Shown here: piece by piece, positions 7,915-15,907 of the stretch
Position numbering within the stretch: position 1 is the stretch's first letter
Layout: each line of letters starts with the position of its first letter
From: Hyphomicrobium sp.
GTDB taxonomy: Bacteria > Pseudomonadota > Alphaproteobacteria > Rhizobiales > Hyphomicrobiaceae
NCBI RefSeq assembly: GCF_009026145.1
Contig: NZ_WBUE01000007.1
Coordinates: 104,882 to 168,881 of the forward strand
Reading direction: 5' to 3'
DNA: 64,000 nucleotides
Notes under the pieces: generated by a model
The model's database searches: none
Told to the model about the DNA's origin: nothing
Seen by the model: only the letters and a program-made list of their open reading frames with translations
Program-made: the position numbers and the translations under genes

Positions 7915-8708
7915 CACCAGAAGTAGACCTGCGACGCGACGAAGAACCATACGATGTCGACGAAGTGCCAGTAGATGCCGGCCACCTTGACCAGATTGCG
8001 GTGGACGCGGCCGAACACCATGCCGAGGAAGATGGCAACGAAGCTCGCCAGCCCAACCAGCACGTGCGAGCCGTGGAAGCCGGTGAGCGAGTAGAACGCC
8101 GCCGAGAACTGGTTGGTGGCGGGGAGGAAGCCCTCCTCGAAGAGGTGCGTGTACTCGTACGCGGTGCAGGCGAGGAACGTGGCGCCGAGCGCGATCGACA
8201 GGGTGAGCCAAAACAGGAAGGCGCCCTTGCGGTCGTGATCGAGACGCTCCTCGGCGACGTGATACGTCAGGCTCGAAGCGACGAGGATCGCCGTCATGAC
8301 GAGCGGCAGCACGAGGTTGAGGTGCGGCGTGCCTGCGGGAGGCCACACCGCTTCCGCGCTGACCGAAAGGCGCAGAGTCCAGTAGCTGGCGAAGAGACCG
8401 AGGAAGATGAGGATCTCGCCGATGATGAACACGCCGACGCCGACCGGCGAGACATTGGAGATAGCCGAGTGCTGGGTGGCGCCCTCGTAGATCCACTTGG
8501 AGATGCCCGCCAGCACGAGGGGCGTGCCTACTCCGGCAGCGATGATGGCGGGGAGCTGCAGCTGGTAGACGAACTTCAGCGCAAAGGCGACCGGGAGCAG
8601 CAGTAGTACGCCGAACGAGATGGCCATCGGCGCCCAGCTCCACTCCCAGTGGTGCTCGTGGTGCAGGTGGGCCCCATGCAGCGTTTCAGCGCGCACGATT
8701 TGGTGCAT
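7914..8708 (-). CDS. ctaE: Cytochrome c oxidase subunit III
   Basis: Integral membrane subunit III, 264 residues from the start at 8708 (MHQIVRAETLHGAH). It is His-rich at the N-terminus and carries the family signatures GEILIFLGLFASYWTLR, FHGSHVLVGL and YWHFVDIVWFF, with about seven transmembrane helices. A longer in-frame start exists at 8825, but the extra 39 residues lack family features, and AAGGAAG precedes 8708. It is the first gene of the oxidase operon. An FNR box lies 120 nt upstream. Confidence 0.95.
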   Translation of the reverse strand: MHQIVRAETLHGAHLHHEHHWEWSWAPMAISFGVLLLLPVAFALKFVYQLQLPAIIAAGVGTPLVLAGISKWIYEGATQHSAISNVSPVGVGVFIIGEILIFLGLFASYWTLRLSVSAEAVWPPAGTPHLNLVLPLVMTAILVASSLTYHVAEERLDHDRKGAFLFWLTLSIALGATFLACTAYEYTHLFEEGFLPATNQFSAAFYSLTGFHGSHVLVGLASFVAIFLGMVFGRVHRNLVKVAGIYWHFVDIVWFFVASQVYFW

Positions 8709-8827
8709 CTTCCTTGTCCCTCCCTGTTTCCCCGCCCGCGCGCTCTTGGTCGCGCATTGCAGGGAAATCGTCCCACCGATTGACTCGGCTTTGAATTTTG
8801 AATTTGCCGGGAGGCGCATTTCCAAAC

Positions 8828-8841
8828 TTGATGTGCATCAA
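8828..8841. promoter_or_regulatory. FNR/FixK-type operator upstream of ctaE
   Basis: TTGATGTGCATCAA is a perfect TTGAT-N4-ATCAA match, centred about 126 nt before the ctaE start. A class II promoter there would give a leader of about 85 nt. Oxygen-dependent control of the aa3 oxidase operon by the neighbouring FnrL is a natural inference. Confidence 0.72.
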
Positions 8842-9041
8842 GTAGGCATGCGGCAAAAGACGGCGGCAGCGATCGTCCGCTTGCGCACCTGGGGCACGAG
8901 CAACACGCAAGATAGCGCCCATCGAGAACCCATCGCGCCGATCAATGCAACGGTGCCCAATTCATCCTGCCGCTCTTTCCTCTGCCCGCTTCCGAATGCG
9001 TTGCCTTCGGCGTGGATACGCGGCAATTCGCACGCTCAAGC

Positions 9042-9055
9042 TTGAGGTGCATCAA
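9042..9055. promoter_or_regulatory. Near-perfect FNR-type operator upstream of the flavin monooxygenase
   Basis: TTGAGGTGCATCAA differs from the FNR consensus at one base (TTGAG for TTGAT). Its centre is about 66 nt before the start at 9115, the geometry of a class II promoter with a leader of about 25 nt. It may put the monooxygenase/P450 genes under FnrL control. Confidence 0.55.
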
Positions 9056-9114
9056 GCGGTAACCCACTCGTTGATCCAAGCTCAGCGTCGGATTCGCGGA
9101 CGCCGGGCCAGAGA

Positions 9115-10344
9115 TTGAGCACGAGCTACGACATGGTGATCGCGGGCGGGGGGCCGGCAGGCTTGAGCCTCGCATGCCTTGCCGGCGATCTGGGCCTGAG
9201 GGTCGCCGTCGTCGACCGCCAGCGCGAGGATGCACTCGCCCATCCTCCACCCGACGGCAGGGACATTGCGCTGACGCACCGGTCCGTGCGCATTCTTGAT
9301 GAGATCGGGGTTTGGGGCGCGCTTTCTCCCAAGGACATCGCTCCTATCAGAAGCGCCCGGGTCAAGAATGCCGATCAACCACACCTACTGTGCTTCGATC
9401 CCGAAGGAGCGGGGCGCGAGGCGCTGGGCTATCTCGTCAGCAACCAAGTCTTGCGTCGTGAGCTCTACCGCGCAGCGCGGCAACGGGCGAGCGTTGAGCT
9501 CCTCGCCGGCGAGACGGCTGGCGAGCTGCAGCTTGGCGCCTGGACCGCCTCGCTCGCCCTGTCCTCGGGAAAAGTGCTCGAGGCGCCGCTGCTTGTTGCC
9601 GCCGACAGCCGCTTTTCGGAGCTGCGGCGCAAGGTCGGAATCGGTGCCGACATGCGCGACTTCGGCCACCTCTGCATCGTCTGCCACCTGCGGCACGAGA
9701 AGCCGCATGACGGCACGGCGCACGAGTGGTTCGACACCGATCAGACGCTGGCGGTGCTCCCCCTCAATGAGCAGACGTCGTCGATCGTCCTCACCCAGCC
9801 GGCGAGCACGGCGGCGCGCAGCTTGTCGATGCCGGCATCAGCCTTCGCGGCCGCGATCGAGCAGCGCCTCGACCGCCGTTGGGGAAGCATGCAGCTCGAC
9901 GGCGAGCGCCACGCCTACCCGCTGGTCGCCGTCTATGCCGACCGCTTCTGCGCCCGGCGGCTTGCACTTGTCGGCGACGCCGCCGTCGGCATGCACCCGG
10001 TGACGGCGCACGGCTTCAATTTCGGACTGCAGGGGGCGGAAACCCTGGCGCGCAAGGTCGGCGACGCCATCGGCGCCGGTAGTGATATCGGCGCGCCGTC
10101 CGTGCTCGAAAGCTACGACCGCATGCACCGTCGGGCGACGCTCCCACTCTATCTCGCAACCAACGCCATCGTCGGACTGTACACGGACAACCGAATGCCG
10201 GCGCGCATCGTCCGCAGCGCCTTGTTGCGCATCGCCAACTCCCTATCCCCCGTCAAAGACTTCATGCTGCGCAAGTTGACGGAGTGCGATGTAGCGCAAG
10301 GGCCGGCGCGACGGGCTTTGCACCTCTTAAGGAGCCATTCATGA
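9115..10344 (+). CDS. FAD-dependent monooxygenase, UbiH/UbiF-like
   Basis: Class A flavin monooxygenase of 409 residues. It has an N-terminal Rossmann GxGxxG (MVIAGGGPAGLSLA), a strand-ending acidic residue (VVDRQ), and the second FAD motif GDAAVGMHPVTAHGFNFGL, which is characteristic of ubiquinone-ring hydroxylases and their relatives. The best start is TTG at 9115; the first ATG at 9133 would begin inside the first beta strand. The gene overlaps the downstream P450 gene by 4 nt, so the two are probably co-translated. With no other ubi genes nearby, and with ebo, idi and P450 neighbours, it may tailor a prenylated or cyclic metabolite rather than ubiquinone. Confidence 0.85.
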   Translation: MSTSYDMVIAGGGPAGLSLACLAGDLGLRVAVVDRQREDALAHPPPDGRDIALTHRSVRILDEIGVWGALSPKDIAPIRSARVKNADQPHLLCFDPEGAGREALGYLVSNQVLRRELYRAARQRASVELLAGETAGELQLGAWTASLALSSGKVLEAPLLVAADSRFSELRRKVGIGADMRDFGHLCIVCHLRHEKPHDGTAHEWFDTDQTLAVLPLNEQTSSIVLTQPASTAARSLSMPASAFAAAIEQRLDRRWGSMQLDGERHAYPLVAVYADRFCARRLALVGDAAVGMHPVTAHGFNFGLQGAETLARKVGDAIGAGSDIGAPSVLESYDRMHRRATLPLYLATNAIVGLYTDNRMPARIVRSALLRIANSLSPVKDFMLRKLTECDVAQGPARRALHLLRSHS

Positions 10345-11702
10345 CGAGCGAAGCGCAAGCCTATTCGCAAACTCTGGGCGGAGAGCAGAGCATCTGGTTC
10401 AAGATCTCTCCGTTCATCAATGCCGACGACCCCATGGCGGTGCTGATGCGCCTCGCAGGGCGCCATGGCGGGTGCATTCCCATAAGCTTGCGATCGGAGC
10501 GCATCTTCATTCTGAGCGAGGTCGAGCACTTCCGCCGGGTGCTGGTCGACAACGTCGACAACTACGAGAAGTACTTCGATGGTCTCAAGCCAATCTTCGG
10601 GCAGGCCATGATCACGGTCGACGGCGCGCTGTGGCAGAAGATTCGTCAACCGCAGCAGCCTTACTTCCACCCTGCGGTCTATGCCGAGTACATCCCGTAC
10701 CTGGTGGTCTCGCTGAAGAAGAAGACCGACGAATGGTCGCGACTGGCGCGCCGCGGCGTAACCTTCGAGATGCTGGAGCAGACCTGGAGCCTGGCGGCCG
10801 ACATGATCTGCCGCGCGCTCTTCGATCGCGAGGTGCCATTCAACCCAAGCGCCGTGTTCGGCGCCGTAAAGGCCTACACGAACACCTCCAACCACCGCTC
10901 GATCCGTCTCAAGAAGGTCAATGGGGGGTTGCAGGAGGTCAGCGAGGAGGAGCCACCGGCGCGCGCCATCAGCGCCTGGCTCACGCTGCCGGAAGCGGTG
11001 ATCTCGGCGGCGCCGTGGCAGGGACGCGAGCGCACGCTGCTGAACATGATGCTATCGGCCGAGGCCGATGCTGGGATGCCGGCGTGGGATCACCGGCAGG
11101 TGGAGGACGAGATCAAGCAGTACCTCTGGGCCGGTACTGAGACGACGGCGCTGACGCTCGGCTGGACGCTCTATCTGCTCTCGCGGCATCCCGAGGCGGC
11201 CGCGCGCATACGCCGGGAGGGGTGGGAGGTCTACGGTGACCGCGAGCCGACTGCGGCCGACGTGGAGCGGCTGAGCTATACGCGCTCGGTGATGCTCGAG
11301 GCCTTGCGTCTCTACCCGCCGGCGTGGGCCCTGATCCGCACCGCGACCGGCGAAGACGTGATCGCCGGCCATAAGATCAGGGCGGGCGACAGGATCGTGC
11401 TCTGCCCCTATGTCGTGCACCACGATCCGAAATACTGGGACGACCCGGAGGCATTCCAGCCGGAGCGGTTCGACCCCGGACGTGTCAAGAAGCGGGTGAA
11501 ATACAGCTATCTGCCGTTCGGCGCCGGCAAGCGCTTCTGTCTCGGCGGACAGCTATCCCAGGTCGAAACGATGCTGGCGCTCAGCATGCTCTTGCGCCGC
11601 TTCGATCCCGAGTACGTCGGCCGTGAGCCGCCGCAAGTGGCCGCGAGCGTGACGCTGATGCCGAAGGGCGGTCTGCCGTTCCGCCTACGCGAATTGTTGT
11701 GA
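10341..11702 (+). CDS. Cytochrome P450
   Basis: Soluble P450 of 453 residues. Diagnostic motifs are WQKIR in helix C, AGTETT at 264-269 in helix I, ExxR (EALR, 320-323), the PERF-type meander (QPERFDP) and the heme-binding loop FGAGKRFCLGG with Cys400 as thiolate ligand. There is no fused reductase, and no ferredoxin gene is adjacent. The following CDGSH protein is an iron-sulfur candidate partner. AAGGAG lies 7 nt before the ATG, and the ATGA overlap with the flavin monooxygenase supports 10341 as the start. The substrate is unknown. Confidence 0.95.
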   Translation: MTSEAQAYSQTLGGEQSIWFKISPFINADDPMAVLMRLAGRHGGCIPISLRSERIFILSEVEHFRRVLVDNVDNYEKYFDGLKPIFGQAMITVDGALWQKIRQPQQPYFHPAVYAEYIPYLVVSLKKKTDEWSRLARRGVTFEMLEQTWSLAADMICRALFDREVPFNPSAVFGAVKAYTNTSNHRSIRLKKVNGGLQEVSEEEPPARAISAWLTLPEAVISAAPWQGRERTLLNMMLSAEADAGMPAWDHRQVEDEIKQYLWAGTETTALTLGWTLYLLSRHPEAAARIRREGWEVYGDREPTAADVERLSYTRSVMLEALRLYPPAWALIRTATGEDVIAGHKIRAGDRIVLCPYVVHHDPKYWDDPEAFQPERFDPGRVKKRVKYSYLPFGAGKRFCLGGQLSQVETMLALSMLLRRFDPEYVGREPPQVAASVTLMPKGGLPFRLRELL

Positions 11703-11744
11703 CGGGCACTGTGGAGCCTGGCGCGTGAGCAAGAGGAGAGAGCG

Positions 11745-11987
11745 ATGAGCATCGAGGCGGTCGCAGCGCAGCTCAGCCCCTATCAGCTCGAGGTCGAGGC
11801 CGGGCGCTCCTACAAGTGGTGCCGGTGCGGGCGCAGCAAGTCTCAGCCGTTGTGCGACAATTCCCACGCCGGTACCGGCATCGAGCCGTTGCTGTTCGTC
11901 GCCGACAGGACGGAGACGGTCCTCCTCTGCGGCTGCAAGGAGACCGGCAACGCGCCCTTCTGCGACGGAACGCACAACGTGCTGTGA
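11745..11987 (+). CDS. Double-CDGSH iron-sulfur protein
   Basis: An 80-residue protein containing two CDGSH-type [2Fe-2S] motifs. The first is CRCGRSKSQPLCDNSH (about residues 26-41) and the second is CGCKETGNAPFCDGTH (about 62-77). Each has the C-x-C-...-C-D-x-x-H ligand set with one His. Small double-CDGSH proteins are soluble electron carriers or cluster donors of poorly known role. Its position 42 nt after the P450 gene, with a clear AAGAGGAGA Shine-Dalgarno, makes an electron-transfer or cluster role for the P450 worth considering, though this is inference. Confidence 0.92.
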   Translation: MSIEAVAAQLSPYQLEVEAGRSYKWCRCGRSKSQPLCDNSHAGTGIEPLLFVADRTETVLLCGCKETGNAPFCDGTHNVL

Positions 11988-12044
11988 GGAGGCGCCCGTT
12001 ACGCCGGTGCTCGCTGTGCGATCCCGCATGAGAAGCAATTGGCG

Positions 12045-12938
12045 CTAGTTGCGCGTCGGCTCCACGCGCGGCGTCTGCCCGCCGCGTAGGATGGTATTTC
12101 CGTCGTAGCGCGAGCGCTGATCGACGGCGGCCTTTGCCCAATCGGCTTCGCGCATCTGCCCGCTCTGCCCGTAGGCGGCGAGGGCGTTGGCGTAGGTGAC
12201 GCGGCGCACGTCGTCGGCGGAGATGCCCTGCTCGGCGAGCAGCATCGCTGTCTTCGGTACCGATAGGGGATCGGAGATGCCCCAGTCGCACGCCGAATCC
12301 ACGATCAGCTGCCCGGCACCGTACTGGCGCACGATCACGCACATGCGCTGGGCCGTCATCTTCGAGTGCGGGTAGATGGAAAAGGCCGCCCAGAAGCCGC
12401 GCTCGGTCACCTCGCGCACGGTTTCCTCGTTGACGTGGTCGATGACGACGCGCGAGGGGCTGAGCTTGTGCTCGAGGATGATGTCCATCGAGCGCGAGGC
12501 GCCGCGCTTCTTGTCGCGATGCGGCGTGTGGATCATCACGGGGAGGTCTAGCTCGCGGGCGAGGTCGAGCTGCAGGCGGAAGTACCTCTCCTCCAGCGCC
12601 GTCTGCTCGTCGAAGCCGATCTCGCCGATGGCGACGACGCCTTCCTTGGTGGCGAACTCGGGCAGGATCGCCATCACATCCTCGGCGAGGGCCTCGTTGT
12701 TGGCCTCCTTCGAATTGAGGCCGATGCAGCAGTAGTGCTGAATGCCGAACTGGCTGGCGCGAAAGCGCTCGAAGCCCAAGATGTGCGAGAGGTAATCGCG
12801 ATAGCTGCCGACGTTGGTGCGCGCCTGGCCGATCCAGAAGGCCGGCTCGACGACGGCGACGATGCCGGCGGCGGCCATCGCCTCGTAATCGTCGGTGGTG
12901 CGCGAGATCATGTGGGCGTGTGGATCGATGATGGGCAT
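12045..12938 (-). CDS. eboB: EboB-like TatD-family metal hydrolase
   Basis: TIM-barrel metal-dependent hydrolase of 297 residues. It opens MPIIDPHAHM (the HxH metal motif), continues with EIGFDEQT, VMIHTPHR (metal His), VIDHVNE and a late DSACDWG carrying the catalytic-type Asp. TatD-like hydrolases of this kind are the EboB component of ebo clusters. The ATG at 12938 begins the conserved strand; an upstream in-frame ATG at 12989 adds 17 unconvincing residues. It is the last gene of the minus-strand eboD-E-C-A-B run, 32 nt after eboA. Its substrate is not known. Confidence 0.85.
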   Translation of the reverse strand: MPIIDPHAHMISRTTDDYEAMAAAGIVAVVEPAFWIGQARTNVGSYRDYLSHILGFERFRASQFGIQHYCCIGLNSKEANNEALAEDVMAILPEFATKEGVVAIGEIGFDEQTALEERYFRLQLDLARELDLPVMIHTPHRDKKRGASRSMDIILEHKLSPSRVVIDHVNEETVREVTERGFWAAFSIYPHSKMTAQRMCVIVRQYGAGQLIVDSACDWGISDPLSVPKTAMLLAEQGISADDVRRVTYANALAAYGQSGQMREADWAKAAVDQRSRYDGNTILRGGQTPRVEPTRN

Positions 12939-12970
12939 GGCGTTGCTCCCGTGCGTATTCTGGTTCGTCG

Positions 12971-13849
12971 TTACCCGAGCGTTTCCCAAGTCAGCCGACC
13001 GCTACGAATGTCGCGCCACAGGGTCGGCGTGCTTTCCAGGATGACGAGCGCATCCGGCGTCGGACATTCCGAGAGCGCCAAGGCGGCGGCCTGGCGCTCG
13101 ATCTCCAGCGGCGACTCGAAGACTCTGATCAGCTCATCGAGGTAGTTGTCGCCGGCGAACGGTCCGACGCAGCGCCACAGCTCGGGGCTGACCGTGCGCC
13201 CTGCCGCCCAACGCTCATGCGCATAGTCGACGAGCATGCGGGCGAGATCGGCGTTGCGGCGCGCATCGAGGCCTTGGATGGGCGCGAGGCGGCTGCCGAC
13301 AAACAGCGCCTTGACCACCAACTGGTTCCACATGGCTTCGCTGAACTGTTCCGCCGGGTAGGGGCTCTTGTGAGCGACCGCCTCAAACACCGGCTGCATA
13401 GCGGAGCGGACGCCTTCGCTGGCCGTGGGCAGGACCTGCTCGGGAGCGGGGTACAGCGGGAGGCCGCGAAGAAGCGCGATCTGCTCGCTGATCTCGCCGG
13501 AGCGCACGAGCCCGTCGAGACGCGCCGCAAACGTGTCCTCGGCGCCGGCATAGCTCGCCAGCACGAACAGAATGCGCGTTACCTGATCGACGGTCCAATC
13601 GTCGGGACTGAGGCCCGGACGCAGATGCTCGGCGCCCGCCGCCTCGGCTGCATCGAGCCGCAGTTGCTCTTTGCCGACGCGGCGCGGCGCCAGCCCGATG
13701 GCGAGTGTCAGCGCTTTTCCGGTGGGTGCCTCGGCAATGCGGGCGCACTGCTCGTCGACCCAGTCGAGCTGCTCGGCATCGAGTCGGCGCTTCAGCCAAT
13801 CGCGCAAGAGCTCGATGCGGCGGAGCACGTCGTCAGTTGAGGAGGTCAT
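12971..13849 (-). CDS. eboA: EboA-like protein
   Basis: A 292-residue, mostly alpha-helical soluble protein (MTSSTDDVLRRIELLRDWL onward) with no recognisable catalytic motif. Features are a conserved W/N/K stretch (FSEAMWNQLVVKALFVG), LAPIQGLDARRNADLARML and GPFAGDNYLDELIRVF. By sequence character and position it is the EboA protein of ebo clusters, proposed to act in metabolite transport or processing. The start at 13849 follows the eboC stop by 13 nt and has a weak GAGGG site; the 28-residue longer frame reads into eboC. Confidence 0.8.
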   Translation of the reverse strand: MTSSTDDVLRRIELLRDWLKRRLDAEQLDWVDEQCARIAEAPTGKALTLAIGLAPRRVGKEQLRLDAAEAAGAEHLRPGLSPDDWTVDQVTRILFVLASYAGAEDTFAARLDGLVRSGEISEQIALLRGLPLYPAPEQVLPTASEGVRSAMQPVFEAVAHKSPYPAEQFSEAMWNQLVVKALFVGSRLAPIQGLDARRNADLARMLVDYAHERWAAGRTVSPELWRCVGPFAGDNYLDELIRVFESPLEIERQAAALALSECPTPDALVILESTPTLWRDIRSGRLTWETLG

Positions 13850-13862
13850 GGCGGCGTCGCCC

Positions 13863-14735
13863 TCAGGATGCTGGCACGTAACGCTGCAGGACGAGGGTAA
13901 GTGCGAAGCAGGCGAGGCAAGCGAAGGCCGCATAGTCTACATCCGTTGTTGTCGCGAACAGAGCGTCGTTGAGCGAGATGGCGGCGATCAACAGTGCAAC
14001 GGCGCGCGATACATCGCCCGCACCGCGGTGACGCAGGAGCAGCGCTACGCGCACGGCGCAGGCGGCCAGGGCGATGAACGCTATGATCGCTGCGAGCGAA
14101 AAGTCCGTGTCGGCGCCGGCGACGATGACCGGTGCCGCGAGCAAGGGTAGCGGCCAGAAAGTGCCGATGCGATCGAGGCTCTCCATGCGCGCGGAGTAGG
14201 TGAGGCCGGCGACGTAGGCGAGGAGGGCCGCGGCGGGGACGAGTATGGTGGCCGATAGCGCAGCGGTCGTCGCCAACGCCGCTGTCACATAGACGAGCGC
14301 GCGGCACACCCCCATGATGAAGGGGGCGAGCGGGTTCTTCTTGTGATGCCAATCGTAGAGCAGGATGGCGGCGCCCAGCCCGGCGCCGGCGAGACCGACG
14401 CGGTCGTTGACGGCGGCCAGTGTCACCATGCCGACGACCAGGAGCGAGCCGCCGACCACGAATACCACATCGGCGGGGATATCCCCTGCCGGAATGGGCC
14501 GCTCCGGACGTTCGCGCGCATCGACATTGCGGTCGAACGCGTCGTTGAGAAACATGCCGGCTACGTACATCAACGAGATCGCGATCGCGAGCGTTATGAG
14601 CCAATGCATGGGCGCTCCGCCGGCGAGCGCGCTTCCGGCGATCACGTTGCTCCACACCGTGGGCAGGTTTGATACGCGACCGAGTACCAGCGCCGTGCGC
14701 CAGCCGCTCAGGCGCCGAGTTGCGAGCGAACCCAT
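13863..14735 (-). CDS. eboC: EboC-like UbiA-family prenyltransferase
   Basis: Integral membrane UbiA-superfamily protein of 290 residues with about eight or nine transmembrane helices. It has an N-terminal RVSNLPTVWSNV segment and the first Asp-rich motif NDAFDRNVDARERPERPIP (NDxxDxxxDxxxxxxRP), which binds the polyprenyl diphosphate through Mg2+. A second acidic motif lies in the YDWHHKK loop. UbiA enzymes prenylate aromatic, sugar or cyclitol acceptors. In ebo clusters it is EboC. The idi gene at 20989 could supply prenyl precursor. The start at 14735 overlaps the eboE 3' end by 28 nt. Confidence 0.9.
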   Translation of the reverse strand: MGSLATRRLSGWRTALVLGRVSNLPTVWSNVIAGSALAGGAPMHWLITLAIAISLMYVAGMFLNDAFDRNVDARERPERPIPAGDIPADVVFVVGGSLLVVGMVTLAAVNDRVGLAGAGLGAAILLYDWHHKKNPLAPFIMGVCRALVYVTAALATTAALSATILVPAAALLAYVAGLTYSARMESLDRIGTFWPLPLLAAPVIVAGADTDFSLAAIIAFIALAACAVRVALLLRHRGAGDVSRAVALLIAAISLNDALFATTTDVDYAAFACLACFALTLVLQRYVPAS

Positions 14736-15907
14736 GTCAGCTCCCGGGCGATATCGTTGTCGACGTCGACGCCTTTCGAGTGTGCGGGGAGAACACCCCA
14801 GGTGTAGGTCTCGACCTCGAGATGCGGCGCCAGCGCCTGCTTGCGGCAGGCGGCGAGCAGCTCCGCCAGCGGCTCCTGCGTCGATTGCAGGCCGCCGTAG
14901 TCCGATTGAAACAACGGCACATGGCAGTGCACGCGCCATTCGCCGCCGGCGGCGCCGCGGCGCAGGGCGGCGAATGCGTCCGGCAGATCGGGGTAGCGCG
15001 TAAGCGCCCCCTCGCGCGCCTCGACGGTTTGGTGCAGGTAGATACCGTCATCGAACGGGCGCAGCAGCTCTACTACGCCATCGCTCACGGCAGGGACCTT
15101 GAGGGCGGAGCTGAGCTGGATCTTCGGCACGCGGATGCCGGCAGCCGCCAGACGGGCGACGCACTCGGTGGGATTTTCGAACTCCACGGTCACGTGGCAC
15201 ACGTCGAGGCAGATGCCGAGGTGGCGGCGCAGGGCATCGCGCGCCCACGTTGCCGGCAGGCCGGTCAACCGGCGAAAGGCTGCGACCGCGGTGCCACTGA
15301 AGAGATGCTGCTCGAAGAAGTCGATCGCCTCGTCGATGGTCTCGAGGAAGCAGCAGGGCTCGGGCTCGAGCGCCAGGACGATCTGCCTGCCGGTTTCGCG
15401 CGCGATGATGTGCAGGTGCGCGGCATGGCGCAGCAGGAGATCAGCCACGTGCGCGACGTCCGCCGGCTCGCGGACCTTGGCCTTATAGGCGCCCGGCACC
15501 GTGCTGATGCTGCCTTGCATGCCGTCGGGCAGCAGGCGGGCGAGGACGTCGGCGACCCGGTTCGAGAATGCGAGGCGCTGCTCGTGGCGCCAATCGGGCT
15601 CGTACACCTGCTCCTTGACGCGCGCGCCGTGGAACAGGCCGTAGGGAAATGCATTGACGGTGAACACGTAGAGACCGGCATGGCGCAGTAATGCCTGCAG
15701 CCGCTCGAGTGCTTGCGGATGGGCAAGGTCAGCGGCGGCGGCGGCCGAGAGGCGGAGCCCGACACCCATCGGGTTTGTCGGCGACACACGCCGCTTGATC
15801 GCCGGGAGATGGATTCTCAGCGCCGCCTCGATGTCGTTCCAGCGCTCGCCGGCGTGGATGTTGGTGCAGTAGGTGAGGTGCGGCGAGCCGGGGAGGGCGA
15901 GCTGCAT
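14708..15907 (-). CDS. eboE: EboE-like TIM-barrel sugar isomerase/epimerase-type protein
   Basis: A 399-residue protein of the xylose-isomerase-like TIM-barrel type, opening MQLALPGSPHLTYCTNIHAG. The HAGERW segment, the acidic strand LALEPEPCCFLET, the GICLDVCHVTVEF block with Asp and His in metal-ligand positions, and HCHVPLF near the C-terminus all fit a divalent-metal isomerase or epimerase. This matches EboE of ebo clusters. The start forms a TGATG overlap with the eboD stop. The substrate is unknown; the neighbour EboD suggests a seven-carbon cyclitol or a related sugar phosphate. Confidence 0.87.
   Translation of the reverse strand: MQLALPGSPHLTYCTNIHAGERWNDIEAALRIHLPAIKRRVSPTNPMGVGLRLSAAAAADLAHPQALERLQALLRHAGLYVFTVNAFPYGLFHGARVKEQVYEPDWRHEQRLAFSNRVADVLARLLPDGMQGSISTVPGAYKAKVREPADVAHVADLLLRHAAHLHIIARETGRQIVLALEPEPCCFLETIDEAIDFFEQHLFSGTAVAAFRRLTGLPATWARDALRRHLGICLDVCHVTVEFENPTECVARLAAAGIRVPKIQLSSALKVPAVSDGVVELLRPFDDGIYLHQTVEAREGALTRYPDLPDAFAALRRGAAGGEWRVHCHVPLFQSDYGGLQSTQEPLAELLAACRKQALAPHLEVETYTWGVLPAHSKGVDVDNDIARELTWVRSQLGA

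Larger units (their letters stand above)
8709..9114. promoter_or_regulatory. Divergent promoter region between ctaE and the flavin monooxygenase gene
   Basis: This 406-nt non-coding stretch separates the minus-strand oxidase operon from the plus-strand monooxygenase/P450 unit. It holds two FNR-type boxes, one near each gene (8828-8841 and 9042-9055), consistent with divergent FnrL-controlled promoters. I see no convincing gene in it. Confidence 0.7.

Noticed and set aside
9115..10344. Assignment as a ubiquinone biosynthesis gene ubiH
   Set aside because: The family fits, but no other ubi genes are near and the operon partner is a P450, so the specific gene name is not supported.
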